NCBI RefSeq assembly: GCF_012932495.1
Contig: NZ_JABCNG010000004.1
Location: forward strand, 372,001 to 436,000
Length of the DNA: 64,000 nucleotides
Direction: 5' to 3'
DNA from: Novosphingobium sp. SG919
GTDB lineage: Bacteria; Pseudomonadota; Alphaproteobacteria; Sphingomonadales; Sphingomonadaceae
Shown here: positions 16,355 through 23,829 of the stretch, in pieces
How the letters are laid out: every line of letters starts with the position of its first letter
How positions within the stretch are numbered: the stretch's first letter is position 1
Translations under genes and position numbers: made by a program
Notes under the pieces: model-generated
The model's input: only the letters and a program-made list of their open reading frames with translations
Database searches by the model: none
Told to the model about the DNA's origin: nothing

Positions 16355-16386
16355 AAAGGGAGCCAGCAATGGCTCCCTTTCTTTTT
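16355..16386 (+). terminator. Rho-independent terminator of the pilin gene
   Basis: An 11-bp perfect stem AAAGGGAGCCA/TGGCTCCCTTT with GCAA loop is followed by CTTTTTG. This is the best factor-independent terminator in the window and closes the flp transcript. Confidence 0.85.
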
Positions 16387-16406
16387 GTGCGGGTTGGTGC
16401 CCCAAC

Positions 16407-16435
16407 CTGGAATTCCGGTTCCGCCGGAATTCCAG
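16407..16435. terminator. Perfect inverted repeat between converging genes
   Basis: A 12-bp perfect stem CTGGAATTCCGG/CCGGAATTCCAG with 5-base loop lies 6 bases beyond the stop of the leftward aldo/keto reductase and just after the pilin terminator. It lacks a T run on either side; it may help to end the leftward transcript. Confidence 0.5.
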
Positions 16436-16441
16436 CAGCGA

Positions 16442-17491
16442 TCACGGGCAGGGATCGGGCAGCACGGCGTGGACCGCCTCGATCGCGGCCAGCGCTTCGG
16501 GCGGCAGTGTCACGTCGGCGCTGGCAATGGCCAGCGATAACTGTTCCGGCGTGGTGGCGCCGATGATGTTGGCCGCCACGAACGGGCGGCTGTTGACATA
16601 AGCTAGCGCCAGGGTGGCCGGATCCAGGCCAAAGGCGTGCGCGATAGCGACATAGCGCGCGATCGCATCGTTGGCGTTGGGCGTGTTGTAGCGGGTGAAC
16701 TGGTTGGCCACGTCGCGGCGCGAACCCTTGGGGATGACCCCACCCAGATACTTGCCGGTCAGGTTGCCGGCGCCCAGCGGCGAATAGGCCAGCAGCGGCA
16801 CGCTTTCGCGCAAGGCCACTTCGGCCAGGCCGTTTTCAAACAGGCGATTGACCAGGTTGTAGGCATTCTGGATCGAGGCGATGCGCGGCAGGCCCTTGTC
16901 GCGGGAAAGGCGCAGGTATTCGCCCACGCCCCAGGGCGTTTCGTTGGATACGCCCACGTGGCGCACCTTGCCGGCCTTGACCAGTTCGCCCAGCGTATCG
17001 AGCGTTTCCTCAAGCGGGGTCAGGTCTTCGCGGTCTTGCACATGGGCAAGGCCGCGCGCGCCGAACATCGGCACGTGGCGTTCGGGCCAATGCACCTGGT
17101 AAAGGTCGACATAGTCGGTGCGCAGGCGGGCCAGGCTGCCGTCGATCGCGGCAAGGATGTTGCGCCGGTCCAGCTTGTTGTCGCCGCCGCGGAACTTGCG
17201 CACCATGTCGCGCGCGGGGCCGGCCACCTTGGTGGCCAGGATCACCTTGTCGCGCTTGCCCGGCTGGGCCAGCCAGGTGCCGATATATTCCTCGGTGCGG
17301 CCGATGGTGTCGTTGTGAAACGGCGTGACGGGATAGGCTTCGGCGGTGTCGATGAAATTGACGCCGTGATCGACGGCGTAGTCAAGTTGGGCGTGGGCTT
17401 CGCTTTCCGTGTTCTGCGAGCCGTAGGTCATCGTGCCCAGGCAGATCAGGCTGACATCAAGACCGGTCGTGCCAAGTTTGCGGGTTTGCAA
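16442..17491 (-). CDS. Aldo/keto reductase, Tas family
   Basis: The 349-residue protein is an NADP(H)-dependent aldo/keto reductase of the Tas type. It starts with the conserved QTRKLGTTGLDVSLICLGTM, has the catalytic residues of the family in NFIDTAEAYP (Asp, Tyr) and DLYQVHWPER (His), and a lysine in LATKVAG; the C-terminal FVAANIIGATTPEQL holds the cofactor loop. I chose the TTG at 17491, with GGAG seven bases upstream, because it places the start exactly at the family N-terminus and no ATG is near; a longer frame exists. It is divergent from the GAF-Fis regulator, which is a possible controller. Substrate unknown. Confidence 0.88.
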   Translation of the reverse strand: MQTRKLGTTGLDVSLICLGTMTYGSQNTESEAHAQLDYAVDHGVNFIDTAEAYPVTPFHNDTIGRTEEYIGTWLAQPGKRDKVILATKVAGPARDMVRKFRGGDNKLDRRNILAAIDGSLARLRTDYVDLYQVHWPERHVPMFGARGLAHVQDREDLTPLEETLDTLGELVKAGKVRHVGVSNETPWGVGEYLRLSRDKGLPRIASIQNAYNLVNRLFENGLAEVALRESVPLLAYSPLGAGNLTGKYLGGVIPKGSRRDVANQFTRYNTPNANDAIARYVAIAHAFGLDPATLALAYVNSRPFVAANIIGATTPEQLSLAIASADVTLPPEALAAIEAVHAVLPDPCP

Positions 17492-17716
17492 GACAATGCT
17501 CCATCGTTGGGTGCCGCGCCTTCTTTGCCGGGGAATTGCGGAAAAGCACATGAGGATTTCTCATCGGCCGAAAGGCCAATGGGCAAGGGTTGAAATGCCT
17601 TGCAAATGGAAATGATGGAGCCAGATAAACCCGCCGCAAAGGGGGCCGTGCCGCACAAGCGCCGGCGCAGGCCCGCATCGCAATCATGCAGCCCAGCCGA
17701 TGGAGAGGCAGTGCCG

Positions 17717-18694
17717 ATGGCCGTTTTGCATCCCGTGTCCGATCCCGATCATGCCGCCCGCGTGCTCAGCGCGGTGCATTCCTCGCGCGCGGCGGTTTCG
17801 GCGGTGGCGGCGTCGTGGTGCCGCTCGGCCCTGCATCACGGGCTGGACCCGGCCGCGCCAGATGCTGCGGCAGAGCGGCTGAGTGGGACCGAACTCAACG
17901 CCTTGCGCGCCGCCAACGGCGAATTGCTGGCCGTGGCCGCGCCCGTGCTCGATCGGCTGTTCGGCAGCGTGGGGCTGGCCGGGGCCTGCGTGATGATCGC
18001 CGATACCGGCGGCGTGGTGCTGGATTGGCGCGCCGGCGATGCCGATGCCGCCCCGTTCGAGGATATGGGCCTGGCGCCGGGCGCGTCCTGGGCAGAGGCG
18101 GCGCAAGGCACCAATGGCATCGGCACGTGCCTGGTCGAAGGACGCGCGGTGACCATCCACCGTGACGAGCACTTTGCCAGCCGCAACGTGGGCGTAAGTT
18201 GCATGGATGCGCCGATTTTCGACGCCGAGGGGCGCCTGGTCGCCGCGCTCGACATCTCGTCCGCGCGGGGGGACCATGATCGCGCCATGGCCGCCTTGAT
18301 CGCCGCGCTGGTGCAGGACGCGGCCCGGCATATCGAGCGCGACTTGTTCTGCCGCCGCTATGCCGATGCGCGCATCGTGCTGGCCGGCACCGATCCGGCC
18401 GCGCGCGGCCATGCCCTGCTGGCGGTGGACCGTGACGACCTGGTAATCGGCGCCACGCGCGCCGCGCGCCAGCATTTCCGCCTGGGTTCGGGCACGGCGA
18501 TCAGCCCGCGCCCCTTGGGAGAGTTCCTGGGCGATGGCCAGCCAGCCTGCTTCGGCGATGGCGAACGCGCCGTGCTGCGCCAGGCCCTGGCCCGCGCGGG
18601 CGGCAACGTCAGCAGCGCGGCGCGCCTGCTCGGCATCGGCCGCGCCACGTTCTACCGTCGGATGGAGCGGGTGGGGCTGTCGCTGCGGCACTGA
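17717..18694 (+). CDS. GAF-Fis transcription regulator (AcoR-like, no AAA+ domain)
   Basis: The protein of about 325 residues has the N-terminal part of AcoR-type activators (SWCRSALHHGLDP), a GAF sensor domain with the family signature AAQGTNGIGTCLVEGRAVTIH and SCMDAPIFDAEGRLVAALDIS, and a C-terminal Fis-type helix-turn-helix GGNVSSAARLLGIGRATFYRR. The AAA+ domain that normally sits between them is missing: no Walker A or GAFTGA loop is seen, so it cannot drive sigma-54 polymerase and presumably acts at sigma-70 promoters. The ATG at 17717 has GGAGAGG eight bases before it; in-frame ATGs at 17606-17615 would add a basic tail. It is divergent from the aldo/keto reductase. Confidence 0.85.
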   Translation: MAVLHPVSDPDHAARVLSAVHSSRAAVSAVAASWCRSALHHGLDPAAPDAAAERLSGTELNALRAANGELLAVAAPVLDRLFGSVGLAGACVMIADTGGVVLDWRAGDADAAPFEDMGLAPGASWAEAAQGTNGIGTCLVEGRAVTIHRDEHFASRNVGVSCMDAPIFDAEGRLVAALDISSARGDHDRAMAALIAALVQDAARHIERDLFCRRYADARIVLAGTDPAARGHALLAVDRDDLVIGATRAARQHFRLGSGTAISPRPLGEFLGDGQPACFGDGERAVLRQALARAGGNVSSAARLLGIGRATFYRRMERVGLSLRH

Positions 18695-18837
18695 TTCGCG
18701 CCGGCGCGGCCGCCATTTGCGCGGCCCGAAGCAAATTTTTTTGCCGGTGTGATGGGCGCAATGCAAAATGTGCAACTGGGCGCGGCGGGACAAAATGCCA
18801 TATCGCGCGTGGGCATGCGGCGGCATAGGCCCGGCGC

Positions 18838-19281
18838 ATGATCTCCTCACGCCTGATGATCGCCGCCCTTGCCGGGCTTTCGCTGTCTGCCTGCGGCGGA
18901 GACAAGACCCACGATGCGCGGCTGGCCAAGGCCGGTCCCAACCCCTCGCTCGCCGCGCTGATGCGCGTGGCCGATCCGCAGATCGGGGATCGCAAGGCCG
19001 CCTCGTGCAAGGCCTGCCACACCTTCGATGCCGGCGGCCCGGACATGGCCGGGCCGAACCTGCACGGCGCCTATGGCCAGCCCATGGGCCGCAACCGCCC
19101 CGCTTTCGGCTATTCCGCCGCGCTGCGCGATGCCGGCGGCAAATGGGACGATGCGACGCTCGATGCCTGGTTGAAAAATCCCCAGGCGGTGGTGCCGCGC
19201 ACGGCGATGATGTTTGGGGGGATTTCCGACCCGCTCAACCGGGCGGATGTGATTGCCTATTTGCGGTCGCAGGGGCGCTGA
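18838..19281 (+). CDS. Class I c-type cytochrome, lipoprotein
   Basis: The 147-residue protein has a lipoprotein signal (LAGLSLSACGG, lipobox LSAC with Cys19), so it is anchored to a membrane facing the periplasm. The single heme site is CKACH near residue 57, preceded by IGDRKAASCK, and TAMMFGG around residue 123 offers the methionine axial ligand. It is a small electron carrier similar to mitochondrial-type cytochrome c550. Its partners are not encoded nearby. The gene lies 143 bases after the GAF-Fis regulator on the same strand. Confidence 0.92.
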   Translation: MISSRLMIAALAGLSLSACGGDKTHDARLAKAGPNPSLAALMRVADPQIGDRKAASCKACHTFDAGGPDMAGPNLHGAYGQPMGRNRPAFGYSAALRDAGGKWDDATLDAWLKNPQAVVPRTAMMFGGISDPLNRADVIAYLRSQGR

Positions 19282-19603
19282 TCGACCGCTGCGTCGTCAC
19301 CCTCGACTTGATCCGGGGTCCCGCTTGAATCCTAACTATACCTTATGATCATGGTGTGAGGCGGAAGCCTGGACCCTGAAAAAAGTTCAGGGTGAGGCGA
19401 TTAGTGAGGATTACAGTGCCCCGTATTACTCGGTGTAGTGAAGTTAACTTCACACGTAGACATAAGAGAGAAAAATATTGAGTTTATGTAAATTTTTATC
19501 CCCATTTGAAATTTTTCGGAAAGGACGTTGAATTTCTAACAGGGGGTATTCTGAGACCTGTAGAGCTTGCGGGTGGTGCAAATAACTACCTAGTTTTAGA
19601 TGT
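19282..19603. other. Intergenic stretch with REP-like sequence and AT-rich part
   Basis: The first part holds a repeat-like sequence (CGACTTGATCCGGGGTCC at 19304-19321) of the kind scattered through sphingomonad and rhizobial genomes, partly paired by GGACCC at 19371-19376, and a stem-loop ACCCTGAA/TTCAGGGT at 19373-19393 that may end the cytochrome transcript. From about 19430 the composition shifts to AT-rich. No convincing coding frame is seen. Confidence 0.5.
19373..19393 (+). terminator. Stem-loop downstream of cytochrome c gene
   Basis: An 8-bp perfect stem ACCCTGAA/TTCAGGGT has a 5-base purine loop and lies 92 bases after the cytochrome stop inside the REP-like stretch. It has no T run, so its role as terminator is uncertain. 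Confidence 0.35.
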
Positions 19604-20002
19604 TTATCCACGATTTACTTCGGATTCTGGCCACCAGCGTAAAGCTTGGACGCCTTTGGTTTCAAGCAGGATAGCTTCGAGAGCTGTCGCTAGGCGATCA
19701 ACTAGTTGAGTGGTGGGAATCCGTTTGAGCCATCGCCGCACAAATGGCTTTGATGGCTCGATAAAGCACAGCAAGCAGTCGTCATATTCAGGGTAAAAGC
19801 CACACCCTATCCACAATGGGAACTCATCGTGGCGCAATCTGACACACCATCCCCAATCCTCCGGAATGAGTTCATCGATCTCGAACCCGGCACTCGGCAA
19901 CATGTTGCGCAATAGTTCTGCTACCTTCCTGCCCTGCGGCAGATCGGGCGTGTCATGCTCTTCAAGTAGTTCCCTAGATCGGAATTCGAGGTGAGTGCGC
20001 AT
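19604..20002 (-). CDS. Conserved hypothetical protein in an AT-richer patch
   Basis: The 132-residue protein begins MRTHLEFRSRELLEEHD and has a well-formed conserved centre: EDWGWCVRLRHDEFPLWIGCGFYPEYDDCLLCFIEPSKPFVRRW, then LATALEAILL and a Trp-rich end LRWWPE. I recall similar proteins in many proteobacteria, always without known function; the pattern suggests a small alpha/beta domain. The gene is visibly poorer in G+C and uses A/T third positions more than its neighbours, and it lies between a REP-like sequence and a palindromic hairpin, so it may have come by transfer. No ribosome site is obvious before ATG 20002. Gene status rests on the conserved motifs. Confidence 0.75.
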   Translation of the reverse strand: MRTHLEFRSRELLEEHDTPDLPQGRKVAELLRNMLPSAGFEIDELIPEDWGWCVRLRHDEFPLWIGCGFYPEYDDCLLCFIEPSKPFVRRWLKRIPTTQLVDRLATALEAILLETKGVQALRWWPESEVNRG

Positions 20003-20090
20003 GGAGATAATCTAATTGGAAGCTCGTCCGTTTCCCAGCACAAACACGCGAATCTGTCCTCCCCTCGCGCCACTCGTCCCCCACACCCAA

Positions 20091-20114
20091 CCCTCTCCCC
20101 TGAAGGGGAGAGGG
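20091..20114 (-). terminator. Palindromic hairpin after the GH97 gene
   Basis: A perfect 10-bp stem CCCTCTCCCC/GGGGAGAGGG with TGAA loop lies 14 bases past the stop of the GH97 gene. It is similar in build to the CCTCCTCT hairpins at 37798-37890 and may be a repeat that also serves as terminator of the sugar operon. Confidence 0.6.
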
Positions 20115-20127
20115 CCTTGTTTGGTGG

Positions 20128-22197
20128 TTACTTGGTGGGGTGGAGGCGGATGGCGGTGCCGCCGCCGGGGGCCAGCCAGAGGGTGAGGGTGTCGCCCTTT
20201 TTCAGCGTTTTGGTATCGTAGGCGATTTTGTGGCGGGCGTCGGTTTCGTACGTCGCGCCTTCGCCGTCCTTGTAGATCGTGGCGGTGTAGGTCTTGCCGG
20301 GGTCGAGCATGTCGAAGGAGAGCGTCACGGTGCGGGCGGTGGCATCGTTGACGCCGCCGGCGTACCAGTCGTCGCTCTTGCGGTCCTTGCGCGCGAAGAT
20401 GGCGTATTCGCCCACTTCGCCCGCGATCAGGTGGCTTTCCGACCAGTCGGCCGGCACCTGGCGGATGAAGGCCAGTTCCTTGGGATGGGCGGCCAGCGTT
20501 TCGATGAAATCGGCGGCCATCTGGATCGGCGAATAGATCGCGAGGTAAAGGCCCAGCTGCTTGGCCAGCGTGGAGGCGAGCGGGGCGTGCTTGGCGCCTT
20601 CGAGGCTGAGCACGCCCGGCGTGAAGTCCATCGGGCCGGAAAGCATGCGGGTATAGACCAGCGTGGGTTCATGGCTCGGCCCGTTGGCGAACTGCCCCCA
20701 GGCGTTGTATTCCATGCCGCGCGCGCCTTCGCGGTCGATCCAGTTGGGATAGGTGCGGCGCAGGCCGGTGTCCTTGACCGGTTCGTGGGCGTCGATGGCG
20801 ATGTGATACTTGGCCGCCGTTTCCACCACTTTCAGATGGTGTTCCACCTGCCGCTGGCCATCATGATAGGCCATGGCATAAGTGCCCGGCGTGGCACCGG
20901 GGGCGAGGATGCCACCGGCGTCCGCGACATAGCCGGTCTTGACCGAATGGACGCCGAGCGCGGCATAGAGCTTCATCGCGTCATCGAGCTGGGCTTCGTA
21001 ATTGGCGATATTGCCGCCGGTTTCGTGGTGGCCGATCAGTTCCACGCCCTTCTTGCGGGCATAGTCGGTGACGGCCTTGATGTCGAAATCGGGCGTGGCC
21101 TGGGTATAGCTGAAATCCTTGCCGTTGCCGAACCAGTTGCCGTTCCAGCCCTTGTCCCAGCCTTCCACCAGCACGCCGCCGAAGCCGTTCTTGGCGGCAA
21201 AGTCGATGTATTGCTTGGTGCGGGCGGTGGTGGCGCCGTGGTTCGGGCCTTCGGCCCAGGTCCAGTCGCCCCGGATCATGCCCCACCAGATGCCGATGTA
21301 TTTCATCGGCTTGACCCAGCTGACATCGCCCAGCTTGTTGGGCTCGTTGAGGTTCAGCTCCAGGTCGTTTTCGACCAGGCCGGCGGCGTTGTCGGCAATG
21401 CGGATCGTGCGCCAGGGGGTGTTGAACGGCAGATCGCGCGTGACTTTCGGCCCGCCCGGATTGGGCGAGAGGGTGGAGCGGAAGCTCGTGCCGTCGATCC
21501 GCTTGAACCACATGGCCGAATAATCGACCAGCGCGGCTTCGTGGAACGCGAGGTGCGTGCCATCGGCCAGCTTCATGGTGATCGGCGTGTGCGCGGTGGA
21601 AACGCCGTCGATCGGGGTCTTTTGATAGACCTGCTCGTAGCGGTTCCATTCGCCGCCGGGAATCCACCAGGCCGTGCCGTTCTGCGCCAGGTTGAACTCG
21701 GTGAGTTCGTCGGCGATCTTCATCGTCGTCATCGCGGCTTGCGTGGGCAGTTCATAGCGCAGCCCGAAACCATCGTTGAACAGGCGGAAGCGCACGTTCA
21801 TTTCGCGCCCGCCCCATTCGGGAACCTGCTTGAACTTGACCAGCAATTCGGTGTGGTTGTCGGTGACGAAGCGGCGCTCGCCCCAGGGTTGCTCCCAGGT
21901 GGTGGCGGCAGGCTTGGCGCTTTCGCTGCCCACGATGTGGTTGCCGCGCACCATGGTGGGGCCATCGGTGAGGATGAAGCCGAGCGAGGAGGCGCCGATC
22001 AGCAGCTTGCCCTTGCGCGACAGGCTGTAGGTGGGGCGGCCATCGCCATCGATCGCCACGGTCAACACCAGGCTGCCATCGGGGGAGGCGGCAGTGACCG
22101 GCGCATCGGCCGGGGCAGCGGCCTGGGCCAGCGCCGGAAGCGGGGCGCAAGCCAGCGTCAGCGCCAGCGGCGCTGCAAGACGGGTCAGAACGGACAT
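20128..22197 (-). CDS. Glycoside hydrolase family 97, alpha-glucosidase-like
   Basis: The 689-residue protein has a signal peptide (cleavage near residue 25, ALAQA) and the GH97 three-part build: an N-terminal beta-sandwich, a catalytic (beta/alpha)8 barrel from about residue 290, and a C-terminal beta domain. Family motifs seen are KYIGIWWGMIRGDWTW, FGGVLVEGWDKGW, GHHETGGNIANYE near residue 390 and IDAHEPVKDTGLRRTYPN; the glutamates in the last two places are those of the inverting alpha-glucosidase type such as SusB. It should act in the periplasm or at the surface on alpha-linked glucosides. It is the last gene of the leftward maltodextrin operon, 6 bases after the GH13 glucosidase. Confidence 0.92.
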   Translation of the reverse strand: MSVLTRLAAPLALTLACAPLPALAQAAAPADAPVTAASPDGSLVLTVAIDGDGRPTYSLSRKGKLLIGASSLGFILTDGPTMVRGNHIVGSESAKPAATTWEQPWGERRFVTDNHTELLVKFKQVPEWGGREMNVRFRLFNDGFGLRYELPTQAAMTTMKIADELTEFNLAQNGTAWWIPGGEWNRYEQVYQKTPIDGVSTAHTPITMKLADGTHLAFHEAALVDYSAMWFKRIDGTSFRSTLSPNPGGPKVTRDLPFNTPWRTIRIADNAAGLVENDLELNLNEPNKLGDVSWVKPMKYIGIWWGMIRGDWTWAEGPNHGATTARTKQYIDFAAKNGFGGVLVEGWDKGWNGNWFGNGKDFSYTQATPDFDIKAVTDYARKKGVELIGHHETGGNIANYEAQLDDAMKLYAALGVHSVKTGYVADAGGILAPGATPGTYAMAYHDGQRQVEHHLKVVETAAKYHIAIDAHEPVKDTGLRRTYPNWIDREGARGMEYNAWGQFANGPSHEPTLVYTRMLSGPMDFTPGVLSLEGAKHAPLASTLAKQLGLYLAIYSPIQMAADFIETLAAHPKELAFIRQVPADWSESHLIAGEVGEYAIFARKDRKSDDWYAGGVNDATARTVTLSFDMLDPGKTYTATIYKDGEGATYETDARHKIAYDTKTLKKGDTLTLWLAPGGGTAIRLHPTK

Positions 22198-22203
22198 GGG
22201 GGG

Positions 22204-23829
22204 TTAGATCCTCTCTTCGACGATGAGGGCGGCAAAGCCAGGCAGGTAACCCAGGCTGGCATCGTTTTCGGCCACCAGCACGGTGCCTTCTGCGGCCACG
22301 TCCTGCGGCCAGGCGACCGGCTGGTTTGCCATGTTGATCAGCACCAGCAGCGATTGGCCGCCGAACCGGCGGCGCGCCACCAGCAGGCTGGCATCGGCCT
22401 GCAGCACATCGAAGCTGCCGTGGCGCAGCGCCGGGCTTTCCCGGCGCAAGTGTAGCAGCCGCGTGGTGAGCGAGAGCAGCGAGGCGGGATCGGCTTCCTG
22501 GCGGTCCACCGCGCGCGCCAGGTTTTCCTCGCCGAGCGGCAGCCAAGGGGCCGGGCCGGCGGTGAAGCCCCCCATCGCGCTTTGCGCCTGCCACGGCAGC
22601 GGGGTGCGGGCGCCATCGCGCGAGAGCGTCAGCGGCCAGTTGGCAATCGCCTCGGGGTCCTGCAACTGCTCGAATGGGATATCCACCTGGGTGAGGCCCA
22701 GTTCCTCGCCCTGGTAGACGATGATGTTGCCGCGCAGGGCGGCAAACAGCACGGCTTTCATCCGGGCATAGGCATCGCGCGCCTCGGGCGTGGCCCAGCG
22801 CGAGAGGGCGCGGGGCGCATCGTGGTTTTCGAACGCCCAGCTCGGCCAGCCCATGCCGGGTTCATCGGGCCACTTGGCCAGGACATCGCGCACCATCACC
22901 GGCGTGATCTGCGGGGCATAGAGGAAATCGAAGCCATAGGCGCTGTTGAGGCGCGCCGGGCCGGCGGTGTATTCCTTCATTTCGGTTTCGGCCAAGTCAC
23001 CGCCCACTTCGGCCACGGTGAACACCGCGCCATAGCTGTCGCACAGCGCGCGCAGGCGTTCGATGAAGGTGACGATGCCGGGGTGCGACTGGTTGTAGAT
23101 CTTGAGCTGGTAATCGAACGGGCGCGTGCGGCGGCGGCCATCCTCGGGCGCGGGCGGATTGTCGCGCAGGGTGGGATCGTGCATCAGGAAATTGAGCGCA
23201 TCGATGCGGAAGCCATCGACGCCGCGATCCAGCCAGAACTTCATCACCCCCAGCAGCGCTTCCTGCACGGCGGGGTTGTGGGCGTTCACTTGCGGCTGCT
23301 CGGCCAGGAAATTGTGCAGGTAATACTGGCAGCGCCGCGCGTCCCAGCGCCAGGCCGGGCCGCCGAACACCGATTGCCAGTTCGACGGGGGGGAGCCATC
23401 GGGCTTGGGATCGGCCCAGACGTACCAGTCGGCATAAGCATTGTCGCGGCTCTGCCGGCTTTCCACGAACCACGGGTGCAGGTCCGACGTGTGGGCATAG
23501 ACCTGGTCGATGGTGACTTTCAGGCCCAGTTCGTGCGCGCGCGCCACCAGGGCATCGAAATCCTCGAGCGTGCCGAACACCGGATCGACATTGCAGTAAT
23601 CCGAAACGTCATAGCCGAAATCGCGCATCGGCGAGGTGAAGAATGGGGAAATCCAGATGGCATCGGCGCCCAGCCGCGCCACGTGATCGAGCCGGGCGGT
23701 GATGCCGGCCAGATCGCCCACGCCGTCGCCATTGGAATCGGCAAAGCTGCGCGGATAGATCTGGTAGATCGCCGCGCCGTGCCACCAGGGCAGGTCTTGG
23801 GCGGAAGACGGGGGCGTTTGCTGGGTCAT
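22204..23829 (-). CDS. Alpha-glucosidase, GH13 (oligo-1,4/1,6-glucosidase type)
   Basis: The 541-residue protein has no signal peptide and begins with WWHGAAIYQIYPRSFADSNGDGVGDLAGI, the start of GH13 alpha-glucosidases. The catalytic triad is Asp210 (DGFRIDALN), Glu274 (VAEVGG) and Asp337 (FENHDAPR). It should hydrolyse imported maltose and maltodextrins to glucose in the cytoplasm. Its ATG overlaps the stop of the alpha-amylase gene by 4 bases, so translation is coupled. GH13 subfamily 23 is likely from the sequence pattern; linkage preference (1,4 or 1,6) cannot be decided. Confidence 0.93.
   Translation of the reverse strand: MTQQTPPSSAQDLPWWHGAAIYQIYPRSFADSNGDGVGDLAGITARLDHVARLGADAIWISPFFTSPMRDFGYDVSDYCNVDPVFGTLEDFDALVARAHELGLKVTIDQVYAHTSDLHPWFVESRQSRDNAYADWYVWADPKPDGSPPSNWQSVFGGPAWRWDARRCQYYLHNFLAEQPQVNAHNPAVQEALLGVMKFWLDRGVDGFRIDALNFLMHDPTLRDNPPAPEDGRRRTRPFDYQLKIYNQSHPGIVTFIERLRALCDSYGAVFTVAEVGGDLAETEMKEYTAGPARLNSAYGFDFLYAPQITPVMVRDVLAKWPDEPGMGWPSWAFENHDAPRALSRWATPEARDAYARMKAVLFAALRGNIIVYQGEELGLTQVDIPFEQLQDPEAIANWPLTLSRDGARTPLPWQAQSAMGGFTAGPAPWLPLGEENLARAVDRQEADPASLLSLTTRLLHLRRESPALRHGSFDVLQADASLLVARRRFGGQSLLVLINMANQPVAWPQDVAAEGTVLVAENDASLGYLPGFAALIVEERI

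Noticed and set aside
20140..22455. A 771-codon plus-strand frame opposite the GH97 gene
   Set aside because: The GH97 gene on the other strand has a signal peptide and catalytic motifs; this frame has only low-complexity Gly/Ala/Arg sequence.
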